Source: Kitasatospora herbaricolor
GTDB taxonomy: Bacteria; Actinomycetota; Actinomycetes; Streptomycetales; Streptomycetaceae
Assembly (NCBI RefSeq): GCF_030813695.1
Contig: NZ_JAUSVA010000002.1
Location: 62,001-126,000, forward strand
DNA length: 64,000 nt
Reading direction: 5' to 3'
In this document: positions 36,176 to 44,340 of the stretch, piece after piece
Layout: the number at the start of each line of letters is the position of its first letter
Position numbering within the stretch: position 1 is the first letter of the stretch
The notes under the pieces: model-generated
Databases searched by the model: none
What the model was told of the DNA's origin: nothing
What the model saw: the letters and a program-made list of their open reading frames with translations, nothing else
Translations under genes and position numbers: made by a program

Positions 36176-38473
36176 TCAGGTGCAGGTGATGACGGGCTGG
36201 GCCCAGTCGGCGTGGTCGGAGTCGTTGCTGCCGTTGTCGGTGACGCGCAGGGTGAGTTCCTGGACGCCGGTCAGGTCGGCGGCGAGGTCCTGCGGGCCGT
36301 CGGCGCCGGTGCGGATGGCGCTGGTGGCGACCTGGCCGTCGCCCACGATCTGGAAGGTCACGGAGCCCTTGTTCCCGACCTCGTCGTCCACGCCGACGGT
36401 GGTGGTGAGGTTGGTGCACCTGCCGCCGAGGTAGTAGGCGACCTCGGAGAAGGCATGCGCGCCGAGGCCCTTGGTGTAGGTGGTGCCTCCGATGGTCAGG
36501 GTGTGGCCGTCGCCGGCGCTGTTGCCGCCGTTGCTGCGGTCAAGCTCGACCGGCCCGTATCCGTTGACGGGCGTGGAGAGCCAGGGCAGGTCGGACAGGG
36601 CGTGGCTGCCCGGGGTGGGGGCGGCATCTCCGCAGGCGATCCGGGGGTTGGCCCAGTCGGCGTGGTCGTAGGTGTCGCCGTTGCCGTTGTCGGTGACGCG
36701 CAGGGTGAGTTCCTGGACGCCGGTGAGGTCGGCGGTGAGGTTCTGGGGGCCGTCGGCGCCGGTGCGGGTGGCACTGGTGGCGAGAACGCCGTCGCCCAGG
36801 ATCTGGAAGGTCACGGAGCCCTTGTTCCCGACCTCGTCGTCCACTCCCACGGTCGCGAGGAGCGAGTTGCAGGAGCCGCCGAGGTAGTACTTGACGTCTG
36901 AGGCCGCGTGCACGCCGAGGCCCTTGGTGTAGGTGGTCCCGCCGATGGTCAGGGTGTGGCCGTCACCGGCACGGGTCTCGCCGTTGCTGGTGTTGAGCTC
37001 CGCCGGGCCCCATCCGTTGCTCGGCGCGGAGCGCCAGGGCAGGTCGGCGAGCGGGGTGATTCCCTTGGGCGGCGCGGCCGAGGTGTTCGGGGTGACCTTG
37101 AGCAGGCGGCTGCCGTGTGCGGGCAGGGTGGCGCCGAAGGAGTCGGCGACGCTGGTGCTGTCCGTCTTCGTCCACAGGTCGTGCACCGTCGCGGTGCCGC
37201 CGAAGCCGAGGTCGGACCAGTCGGCGGTGACGGTGGCCGCGGAGTCAGCGAGGTTGAACAGCGCCACGGTGTAGCTGCCGTCGGGGTTCGGGGTCTGCCA
37301 GACCTGCTGCTGGGTCGACTGGTCGATCGGACGGGCCGTGCGGCCGGCCTGGTTGACCGCGATGACCTCCTGGTTCTGCAGCATCGCGACGTCGTCCGGG
37401 TCCAGCGTCCTGGTGAGGTCGGTACCGAGCATCAGGACGGAGTTGGCGATCGCCCACAGGGTCATGTGGGTCTGCATCTCGTCCCGGGTCAGGCCGGATC
37501 CGCTCGCGCCCGGGCCGTTGCCGATCTCCAGCGAGTCGAGGTCGTTCCAGCCGCCCCTGCCGTTGTACTTGGTCCACTTCGGCGCGCTGGTGAAGCGGTT
37601 GGCGACCTTGCCCCAGGTGGTCAGCGGGTAGGAGCTGCCGGCGGCGCCGCAGTAGCATTCGAGATCGCCGTCGGTGCGCCAGCTGTTGGCGTTGGCCTGC
37701 CAGATGTCGGCGGAGCCGCGGTCCAGCGCGAGTGACAGGCCGAGGTGGATCGGCCGGCCGGTCTGCTTGAGCGCCTGCGACCAGTGCTGGACGTTGACCT
37801 CGTCCGAGTTGACGCCGTCGAGCTTCAGGTAGTCCACACCCCAGGACGCGAACAGGTTCGCCCAGGAGTTGAGGTAGGCCTGGGCAGCGGCCGGGTTCTT
37901 GTTCCAGTCGATGGTGTACATCCCCGTGTTGCGGCCGGGCCCGAAGTTGACCGCGAAGTGCGTGGTGTCGGAGACGATGTCCTGGGCGTGGAAGCCGGTG
38001 CCCTCGATCGGCTTGTTCTTCGCGTACGCGTCCACCGGGATGCCGGGGGTGACATAGATGCCGAACTTCTCGCCGTAGCCGTGGACGTAGTCGGCGACGT
38101 CCTTGATGCCGCTCTTGGTGCCGGCGTCCGGGAACCGTGCGGGGTCGGTCTGCCAGCGCCCGTAGGTGTCCGAGTTCGTCTGCGGCGCGAGGTAGTAGAA
38201 GTCGTCGAGGTTGATGTTCTTGAAGCCGACGGCGACCAGGCCCTTGTCGGACATGGCCTTGGCCTGGTCCTTGAGCTTCTGCGCGGTCGGGTTGGCTCGG
38301 ACGGTGCTCCAGCTGCTCCAGCCCATCGGGGGCGTGAAGGCTGCGTTGTTGTCCTGGGCGGCGGCGGGTGGGGCGCCGATCATGAGGGGGCCGATGGATG
38401 CGGCGAGTGCCGCTGCGACGGTGAGCGCCAACGTGCGGCGCCCGCGGTGGGGGCTTGGGGCGATGTCGTCCAT
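36176..38473 (-). CDS. Secreted GH27 alpha-galactosidase with two NPCBM domains
   Basis: 765 residues; the ATG at 38473 has AAGGA six bases upstream. A signal peptide (RRTLALTVAAALAASIGPL ending PAAAQ) is followed by a GH27 barrel: TPPMGWSSWSTV, INLDDFYYLAP, the nucleophile Asp in VDYLKLDGV (about 217) and the acid/base Asp in WRTDGDLECYC (about 267). A C-terminal beta-sandwich follows (about 380-470), then two NPCBM carbohydrate-binding domains (GITPLADLPWRSAPSNGWGP and HALSDLPWLSTPVNGYGPVE, each with HTLTIGGTTYTKGLG-HA). GH27 enzymes cleave terminal alpha-D-galactose or, in some members, alpha-N-acetylgalactosamine or beta-L-arabinopyranose; which one cannot be decided here. It acts outside the cell. 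It forms a single-gene unit on the minus strand. Confidence 0.9.
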   Translation of the reverse strand: MDDIAPSPHRGRRTLALTVAAALAASIGPLMIGAPPAAAQDNNAAFTPPMGWSSWSTVRANPTAQKLKDQAKAMSDKGLVAVGFKNINLDDFYYLAPQTNSDTYGRWQTDPARFPDAGTKSGIKDVADYVHGYGEKFGIYVTPGIPVDAYAKNKPIEGTGFHAQDIVSDTTHFAVNFGPGRNTGMYTIDWNKNPAAAQAYLNSWANLFASWGVDYLKLDGVNSDEVNVQHWSQALKQTGRPIHLGLSLALDRGSADIWQANANSWRTDGDLECYCGAAGSSYPLTTWGKVANRFTSAPKWTKYNGRGGWNDLDSLEIGNGPGASGSGLTRDEMQTHMTLWAIANSVLMLGTDLTRTLDPDDVAMLQNQEVIAVNQAGRTARPIDQSTQQQVWQTPNPDGSYTVALFNLADSAATVTADWSDLGFGGTATVHDLWTKTDSTSVADSFGATLPAHGSRLLKVTPNTSAAPPKGITPLADLPWRSAPSNGWGPAELNTSNGETRAGDGHTLTIGGTTYTKGLGVHAASDVKYYLGGSCNSLLATVGVDDEVGNKGSVTFQILGDGVLATSATRTGADGPQNLTADLTGVQELTLRVTDNGNGDTYDHADWANPRIACGDAAPTPGSHALSDLPWLSTPVNGYGPVELDRSNGGNSAGDGHTLTIGGTTYTKGLGAHAFSEVAYYLGGRCTNLTTTVGVDDEVGNKGSVTFQIVGDGQVATSAIRTGADGPQDLAADLTGVQELTLRVTDNGSNDSDHADWAQPVITCT

Positions 38474-38523
38474 GGATTGTCCTTGCGGGCTGCGGCGCGG
38501 AAGTTCTACGGCTCGCGCGCGGC

Positions 38524-38554
38524 GGGTGGGGGTGGGGGGTGGGGGTGGGGGTGG
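38524..38554 (+). other. G-quadruplex-forming tract in the leader of the GH27 gene
   Basis: Five G-runs of 3, 5, 6, 5 and 5 bases, each separated by a single T, lie 50-80 bp upstream of the GH27 start. The G-rich strand is the template strand for that gene, and the mRNA leader carries the C-rich complement. Single-base loops give the most stable quadruplex type. Confidence 0.5.
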
Positions 38555-38659
38555 ACACGGCAGAGCACGTCGGGCCGTGTCTCTGTCGATCTCGACCGAG
38601 GCGGTCCGGCCGCCTGCGTGTCCGGGCGCTTCCCGCGCCGATGACCATGCGGGAAGACG

Positions 38660-38683
38660 CCTCCCGACGTGCGCGTCGGGAGG
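38660..38683. terminator. Hairpin upstream of the GH27 gene
   Basis: CCTCCCGACG (38660-38669) pairs perfectly with CGTCGGGAGG (38674-38683) around TGCG. It is about 190 bp before the GH27 start. It could end transcription arriving from upstream or act in the GH27 leader; the sequence does not decide. Confidence 0.4.
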
Positions 38684-39891
38684 ATCGGGGGCCGCAGGTG
38701 GGGTTGGGGCCCGCCCTGCGGGAGGGGAGGAACTGCCGGAGGCGCTGCGTGGCGCCTGCTGCCGAAGCTGGCCAGCCGGGGTGGCGGGGCCGGCTGGGAT
38801 GATCGGCGCCGGGCCGGGTGGGGGGACCCGGCTGGGGCGGGTGGCGAGGCGGGGTCGGAGCGGGTCAGGCCGTGGGGGGCCGGTGGCCGTGGGAGGCCGG
38901 TACTGGCGCGGGGCAAGGTGGCCGTCGCCGGCACCAGGGGTCGGAGCCGTGGCGCGGCCGGGGGCGTCCACGCTGGAGGTCATCCAGGCGGGCAAAAGAC
39001 ACGAGATCTTCCAGAATTCAACAGATTCCAACGATTGGGGACTGTGATACAGACGCGTTCATGACACGGTCAGGACGGAGCGGCGGTTGCACCGGTCAGA
39101 TTTCTGGAGGTGCCGGACGGTGCGTGAGCCGCAGCCATGCCCGCGACTGCGACATGCGAACCGAGAGGGCTCCATGATCCCGGAGATCTCACGGGCAACC
39201 CACAGGATCGCAGGGCAAGGCGCGACCCGCGCCTTCGGCAGTGCGGCCAACTGATGACCCAAAGGCGCTAGGGCGAAGGCCCGTTGCACCCCGCAAGGAC
39301 GATGGTTCGGCCGGCGAAACGTCCCCCCTAGGGCACCCCGCCGGCCGAACCTGCCGTGCGGCTCGGGCCGTCGGCAGAAGCCGGTTCGGGTGCCCGGGGA
39401 GGAATTCCCGAACCGGCAGGCAAGCGTCGCCGCCCCCCGGGCTGGCCTCCGGGAGACGGATACTTTCACATCCTGCCCGGTCAGAAGATAGCAGCAGCGA
39501 ACAGATACCAACAGGCGTCACGGAGAAATCGAGTCATCCCTGTGGTCTTATGTTGAACTTCTCCCGGGCGGACCCCGGAACCCCGCCCGGCACGTTGACC
39601 GCCGTGACCGAGGGCGCGACGGACGTCACCGCCGGCGGAACCGACGATTCCGGGATCTCACCACGCCCCCGTTATGTTCTTCGCGGTCCTGCAAGCGGGC
39701 CGCTGGCCTCCGGGCCCGGCACGACGAGGTCCACGAAGTCGCGGCACTTCGCCCCGTACCCGCTCATGTCCGCCGGGCGGCACCGCGCCCGGGCGGCCTT
39801 CTCGCGCCCTCGGTGCAGGCCCCGTCCAGAAGTAGAGCGCGAGGCCGCGGGGAGTTCACCCCGCCGTCCGGTTCCCGGATCATCCAGACCA
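38684..39891. other. 1.2-kb stretch with no convincing gene
   Basis: From 38684 to about 38990 the sequence is extremely G-rich on the plus strand. A short A/T-rich island (38990-39060) could hold a promoter. Between 39640 and 39891 the minus strand is open and has protein-like bits (SGYGAKCRDFVDLVVPGPEA from an ATG at 39767), possibly the trailing end of the plasmid-type genes to the right. None has a good ribosome binding site or a recognisable family. Confidence 0.3.
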
Positions 39892-40410
39892 TCACGAAGA
39901 GGGGCCGGCGGCGGCCGCCAGACGCGCCTGGCGCCGCCGGGCCTCCTCGTCGTCGCCCAGCGGCCCGATCTTGGTCCACTCGCGCGAGATCGGTTGATCG
40001 GTGACCGGGGCCCAGTAGACGTACGGCAGCACCAGCAGGTTGTGCACCTCGCGCGGCCGCCGCTCGTACCCCTCCACCGAGGTGCCGAGTTAGGCGCAAT
40101 CCCCCGCGTACCGGCCGAGCTCCACACGCCCGTCGCGCCACAGCGCTCTGTGCGGATCACCCGCTTTGGCCTGGAACTGCCCCGCCGGCAGGCGCAGCGC
40201 CGCCTCCAGCGACCCGAGCCGGCCGTTGCACATCCGGCAGAGCGCACCCCGAACCTCGTCCGTCAGGTGGTCGTGATCGACCTCCATCGACCCGGCCCCG
40301 CACAACGCGCACCGCGGCCGCTCCGCCCGGAACTGCGCCTTCGCCTCCGACGACATCCTCCGGTACTTCACGTGCTCCTCCAGCAACGGGATCCACTCAT
40401 CTGCCGCCAC
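39892..40410 (-). pseudogene. HNH endonuclease (endonuclease VII-type) with a nonsense codon
   Basis: A start codon at 40410 begins a frame with the recombination-endonuclease-VII pattern: RCALCGAGSMEVDHDHLTDE and VRGALCRMCNGRLGSLEAA, that is two zinc-binding CxxC pairs around a catalytic DHDH. After 106 residues, ending GRYAGDCA, a TAA (40090-40092) interrupts. The same frame then continues as LGTSVEGYERRPREVHNLLV and LGDDEEARRRQARLAAAA down to 39892. The missing residue is most likely a Tyr codon turned into TAA. The HNH core is complete in the upstream part, so a shortened active nuclease is possible. Genes of this kind are typical of actinomycete integrative plasmids and phages. Confidence 0.6.
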
Positions 40411-40957
40411 GGTCGCAGGCAGCTCCGACAGGCGTCACCCGATCGACCGTGTCGCCCCGCGCCGCTGACCAGGCCCTTCTGTCGGAGCGGAGTTCTGCCC
40501 TCGAAAGGCGGGCGGACTCCACCCCCGGGAGAAGGACGAGATGGACGACACGATCACCGCTGCCAGGTCCTCTGCCCGGCCTGCGGCTCGGACCGCCAGG
40601 CCCCGCAGGGCGCAGGACTGGGGAGGCCTGACCCCAGTCTGGTCGGCCAGCGGCAGTCGGTGGAGGATGGCGACGTGACGATCACCAGAAAGGCCGATGC
40701 CGCGTAGACGGCCTGGCCGCGTCCGTGCCGAGCTTCCGTACCGGCCTCGGTTGCAAGACGACATCACGATCATCCACGGGCCGTCCGCGGCAGCCCTCGC
40801 TGAGGTTCGACGGATGGAGCGCCAGAAGAAGTACCTGTGGCCGGGCTCGATCGGGTCGGCCATGGTGCGCTGGCGACGCTTCGTCCACCAGCCGAACCGT
40901 CGGTTGTGGAACTACGGAGATGACGCCAGCGGATGGACGAGGGCCGGCGCCGGGTCG
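40411..40957. other. Spacer with possible small coding remnants
   Basis: Two plus-strand stretches look protein-like but lack support. One (about 40535-40707) has CQVLCPACGSDRQAPQG and ends ITRKADAA. The other begins at an ATG at 40697 and has IIHGPSAAALAEVRRMERQK and AMVRWRRFVHQPNRRLWNYG. Neither family is recognised and no good ribosome binding site was seen. Confidence 0.25.
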
Positions 40958-41257
40958 TCAGCCCAGTTTGCTGCGTGCGCTGCTGGGGCCGGATCGGGCT
41001 CGGCGGGTGCGTGCCGGTCGGGACGGGCGGACGTCCGGGGTGGCTTCGTCGGCCTGCAGGGTCCGGGCGGTGAGGGCCGCCTTCGCCGCGGCAAGCGCCA
41101 CGGCCGCGGCGGCCGCCGGCTCCGGGATCCCGCGCTGGCACATCAGGCCCTGACACACGGTGCACCAGACCGGGCTCGCCGGGCCGTCCGGGTAGGACAT
41201 ACCCTCGGGCGGCAGGTAGTGGACGCCACATTCCAGGCACTCGAAGACGTACCTCAT
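40958..41257 (-). CDS. Small zinc-ribbon protein, second of a coupled pair
   Basis: 99 residues from an ATG at 41257 that overlaps the stop of the gene before it (ATGA), so translation is coupled. The N-terminal half has CLECGVHYLP and WCTVCQGLMCQRG, four Cys that can bind zinc; the C-terminal half is Ala-rich (AAAVALAAAKAALTA) and then basic (RPARTRRARSG). Proteins like this occur in the replication/transfer modules of actinomycete integrative plasmids; the exact role is unknown. Confidence 0.65.
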   Translation of the reverse strand: MRYVFECLECGVHYLPPEGMSYPDGPASPVWCTVCQGLMCQRGIPEPAAAAAVALAAAKAALTARTLQADEATPDVRPSRPARTRRARSGPSSARSKLG

Positions 41258-41421
41258 CCGACGATCACCGTCCCCGCGCCGCCGCACGCGCTGCAGGGCG
41301 ACCAGAACCGCTCCACGCGGTGGACCTGATTGCCGTCCGCGTCCAGGTCGACCTTGTGCTGCTCCTTCTCCGTGCCGCGGGCCCCGCCGCACGAGGCGCA
41401 GGTGCGGATCTCCGTCGCCAT
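41254..41421 (-). CDS. 55-residue zinc-ribbon protein, first of a coupled pair
   Basis: ATG at 41421 with GGAGGG nine bases upstream. MATEIRTCASCGGARGTEKE is followed by FWSPCSACGGAGTVIVG: two C-x-x-C-G-G knuckles like the DnaJ-type zinc centre. It overlaps the next ATG. Too short for most gene finders; the ribosome binding site, the overlap and the paired CxxCGG motifs support it. Role unknown. Confidence 0.65.
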   Translation of the reverse strand: MATEIRTCASCGGARGTEKEQHKVDLDADGNQVHRVERFWSPCSACGGAGTVIVG

Positions 41422-41862
41422 AACCCAACCCTCCGTAGCTACCTGATGACGGTACCGCCCGGCAGCGGGTCTGGGGAGCGTCCTGCGGGGATTCGCCCGG
41501 CCCCGCGACGAACCCACCGCCGCACGGTGAGTACAGCGGGCCTGCGGCAGGGCGGCAGGACAGGTTCCCACCGCTGCGTTCCCACCGCCGCCGGCGACGG
41601 CGCCGTCCGGCTACAGCGGCGCGGCCGGACATCGTCCTACGGACGCAACGGCGGCAGCCCGGGCCACGCCACGGGCGATCGGGCTCGACAGAGCCGGGAG
41701 GCGGCCCGGCGCCCGGCACCCGCGTCGGGGCCTGGTGTCAGCGGGTGCTGAGCCGCCGTTCGACGAGGGCAGCGACGATCAGCGCGGGGGTCCCGGCGAG
41801 CGACAGGACGGCGGCGCGGCCGGCCTGTCGCAGCAGCGAAACCTGAGCCCGCTCGTCCGGGA
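41422..41862. other. Spacer without a recognisable gene
   Basis: Divergent spacer between the zinc-ribbon pair and a recombinase remnant. No motif stood out. A plus-strand frame near 41735-41900 (ending REWLNVERRLQHG) may be the 5' end of the recombinase remnant. Confidence 0.3.
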
Positions 41863-42390
41863 GTGGCTGAACGTCGAGCGGCGGCTGCAACACGGGAGGG
41901 CCAGTACGCGCGGATGCGGGCGGCGCTCGCCGGGTGCGATCAGCCGCGGACGGCGCTGAACTGGATCCGCAGCTCCCACTCCGGCCGCCTCCTGGCCGCC
42001 ACGTTCCTCACCGCCATGCGGGAGCTGGGCCTGGCACTCGCCGACGTCACCCGGCACGACGTCGACGCCGGGCTCGCCGGCAATCCCGGCACCCACTACG
42101 AGGTCCGCGATTTCCTGGTCCGGGCCGCCCGCTGCGGCCGCAGCCGCCCCCTGCTGGTCCCCCACCGCCCAAGGCCGGCCCCGAGGGCCTCGACGAGGAC
42201 TCCCACTGGGACCTCCTCCAGCAGTGCCTCACCGACACCGCGCTGCCCCTGGAGGTCCGCGCCGCCGGAGCCGCCCGGCCCGCACAACCGCACTCGTCCG
42301 ACTCGCCCAGGACCTGCCGCCGGCGATCCTCACCCCCATCACCCGCCCAGCAATGGCGCCGCCGCGCCGCCACCGACTGGACCGCCTAGT
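41863..42390 (+). pseudogene. Remnant of a tyrosine recombinase-like plasmid/ICE protein
   Basis: Plus-strand pieces in three frames fit a Streptomyces family of recombinase-like proteins. The first is GQYARMRAALAGCDQPRTAL, HSGRLLAATFLTAMRELGLA, DVTRHDVDAGLAGNPG and THYEVRDFLVRAARCG; then EGLDEDSHWDLLQQCLTDTA and LPLEVRAAGA; then LVRLAQDLPPAILTPITRPA. Full members have 500-700 residues with a C-terminal catalytic domain; only a middle piece of about 175 codons survives, with two or more frameshifts. It supports the view that this region was once an integrated element. Confidence 0.5.
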
Positions 42391-42442
42391 ACTCCAGTAC
42401 GACTTCGTGATCTTTCGCCTGGGTGCTGACAGAATCGGCGCC

Positions 42443-43348
42443 ATGACGGACGACATTCGAGAGATTTTCGAACAGGCTGGCTGTGAAGGCGCATTATGCG
42501 TCCAGCCACTGGAAGGCGACGCCGAGTTCGGCCTGCATGCTGATGAGCCTGTAGTCCCAGCCTCGGTGGTCAAGGTGCAGGTCGCTCTGGAGGTGGAGAC
42601 CTCGTTCGCCGAAGGCCGGTTGGACCCGTGCGAGCGGGTGACGCTGAGTGCCGCCGACCGGACTCCCGGCCCGGTCGGGATCTCGCTCTTCAACGACGAT
42701 GCCGTGCTCTCATGGCGGGACATGGTCGTCCTGATGCTCACCATCAGCGACAACCACACGACCGACGCGCTGCTGCGGCGAGTCGGCGTTGACGCGCTCA
42801 ACGCGACAGCGACGCGGCTCGGGCTGACCGGCACTGCGATCGACTCCGACCTGCAGACCATGCTCGACTCCATCGGCCAGGACCTGGGCTGTGCCAGTTG
42901 GAACGAATCGCTGGCCTGGGCAGCCGGCGCATCGGCAGACGAGATGGCGCAGGCCGACGAGAGGCTCCTTGCCTCCCGCGCCTTGGACCCGTCGCAGGGG
43001 ACCCGAACCACCCCTCGTGACATGGTCGGACTACTGCGGCTGATCTGGACGGACCAGGCAGGCCCAGCCGCCGCGTGCGAACGTGTGCGTGCCGTAATGG
43101 CCCGGCAGTTGACCCGACACCGGATCGCGAGCGGGTTCCGGCTGCCAGTACGGGTCGCAGCCAAGAGCGGCAGCCTGGTCGGCGTGATCCGCAACGAGAT
43201 CGGCGTGATCTCCTATCCCGACGGCCGCCGATATGCCGCCGCTGTCTTCACTCGATCCCGGCCTGGCTCGGACGACGCCGCGATCAGCCGCGCCATCGGC
43301 GCTGTCACCGCGCAGGCCGTCACCGCCCTACAGGACACGGGGGCCTGA
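42443..43348 (+). CDS. Serine beta-lactamase-like protein without export signal
   Basis: 301 residues from an ATG at 42443; the ribosome binding site is weak. It has the class A penicillin-recognising fold motifs in order: S-x-x-K in PASVVKV (Ser41, Lys44), S-D-N in TISDNHTTD (102-104) and K-S-G in AAKSGSLVG (about 241-243). There is no signal peptide or lipobox, so it would be cytoplasmic, unusual for an enzyme attacking penicillins. It may be an esterase or an amidase on small beta-lactam-like or ester substrates. Its spacing and composition are normal. It is a single gene sitting among plasmid-type remnants, possibly cargo. Confidence 0.8.
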   Translation: MTDDIREIFEQAGCEGALCVQPLEGDAEFGLHADEPVVPASVVKVQVALEVETSFAEGRLDPCERVTLSAADRTPGPVGISLFNDDAVLSWRDMVVLMLTISDNHTTDALLRRVGVDALNATATRLGLTGTAIDSDLQTMLDSIGQDLGCASWNESLAWAAGASADEMAQADERLLASRALDPSQGTRTTPRDMVGLLRLIWTDQAGPAAACERVRAVMARQLTRHRIASGFRLPVRVAAKSGSLVGVIRNEIGVISYPDGRRYAAAVFTRSRPGSDDAAISRAIGAVTAQAVTALQDTGA

Positions 43349-43664
43349 AGTCCTTCTGGCACCAGCTACAGACACCCAGGCTTCCGACCAGCAAAGCGGG
43401 TCCATGCCGGGCCCGCCACCTGCGTCAACACCGGCCAGGGCACGCCGTCGGCCGGGTGACCAACCGTGCCTCACCGCCCGGCCGCCGGTAGACGTGACCC
43501 CATGATCATCACTTACAGGTGGCGCCGCAGTGCCACCGTCCTGACCGCGCTCGCCGCACGACTCAACTCGAAGGCCGAGCCGGAACCCGCACCAGATCCG
43601 CCCCTTCGCCCTCCTCTGGTTGTGAGTTCACTCCGGGTTTCCCCCAGGAATCCTCGAACTCGCG
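43349..43664. other. Spacer and junction before the DUF1524 fragment
   Basis: A plus-strand frame from about 43502 starts MIITYRWRRSATVLTALAAR and runs into the DUF1524 fragment, so it might be a chimera. No ribosome binding site was seen and the first 50 codons match nothing I know. Confidence 0.3.
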
Positions 43665-43861
43665 CGCTTCGCTCGAAGGCCGACAAGGACCCCGCCGACG
43701 GGCTCCCGCCCGCGCAGAGCTACCGCTGCACCTACCTCACCGACTGGACCGCGGTGAAGACCCGCTGGGGCCTCACCGTCGACCAGCGCGAAGCCGACGC
43801 ACTGCACCGGCTCGCCGCAGACTGCAGGGACGAACCGCTCACCGTCACCCTCGCCCGCTGA
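43665..43861 (+). pseudogene. C-terminal fragment of a DUF1524/GmrSD-type HNH endonuclease
   Basis: About 65 codons ending at TGA 43861: SKADKDPADGLPPAQSYRCT, YLTDWTAVKTRWGLTVDQRE and ALHRLAADC-RDEPLTVTLAR. This is the usual tail of secreted HNH (DUF1524) nucleases of actinomycetes: N-x-x-K-x-D-K-D, W-L-P, C-x-Y, D-W-x-x-V-K-x-R-W. The HNH core with its catalytic His is missing upstream. A fragment only. Confidence 0.5.
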
Positions 43862-44075
43862 CCACCGCGCAGCACCGTGCCTTGAACGAGATGCTCGGCA
43901 CCTGCCCGCAGTAACCCCCGCCGCAGGATTGCTGCCCCCGGGACCGCAGCACTCCCCGACCCGGCCGCCGCCGCGGGAGCCGCCCGGCGGCTTCCGCCGG
44001 CACGCACAGGAAGGGGTTGCCGCCTCCTGCCCACGACCGTACCGCCGCGGGACGCATGTCCGGCGCGGGTCCTCC

Positions 44076-44214
44076 CCAGCTCGGGCAGCCCGAGCAGACC
44101 AGCCATCTGACAAAGGGCGCTGCGACGGATTTCCATCCTCCGAATGTCGTAGGGGTAGCAGCGCAGGTAGATCGCCGTTCCCGCTGTGGCGTTTCGGACC
44201 GTGTCGATTCCCAT
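44076..44214 (-). pseudogene. N-terminal fragment of a resolvase-like IYLRCYP-family protein
   Basis: From ATG 44214, with GGAGGAGG nine bases upstream, the frame reads GTAIYLRCYPYDIRRMEIRR and CQMAGLLGLPELG, matching the N-terminus of the gene at 26201-26584 and its family. After about 46 residues the similarity ends: the expected DNG and VLVPGPF motifs are not found in any frame. The strong ribosome binding site and a 35-bp palindrome about 100 bp upstream suggest that the start region once was an active promoter. Confidence 0.5.
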
Positions 44215-44305
44215 GACGTCCGCCTCCTCCGAGAAGTCCCAGAGGCGCCCGACTCAGGGTTCACGTTCTGATTTCCGCCTCTGCCCCAGGGAACGCCAAC
44301 AGAAA

Positions 44306-44340
44306 AGTCGAATCCATAGTTCGGGAACTCGGATTCGACT
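44306..44340. promoter_or_regulatory. 35-bp palindrome, operator-like, upstream of the resolvase-like fragment
   Basis: AGTCGAATCC (44306-44315) and GGATTCGACT (44331-44340) are perfect 10-bp arms. Between them AGTTC-GG-GAACT forms a second nested inverted repeat. The site lies about 95 bp upstream of the minus-strand ATG at 44214, in locally A/T-richer DNA. Size and nesting fit a dimer- or tetramer-binding operator. Confidence 0.45.

Noticed and set aside
44308..44340. tRNA-like T-arm sequence (TTCG-AATCC type)
   Set aside because: No cloverleaf can be folded around it; it is explained by a nested palindrome.
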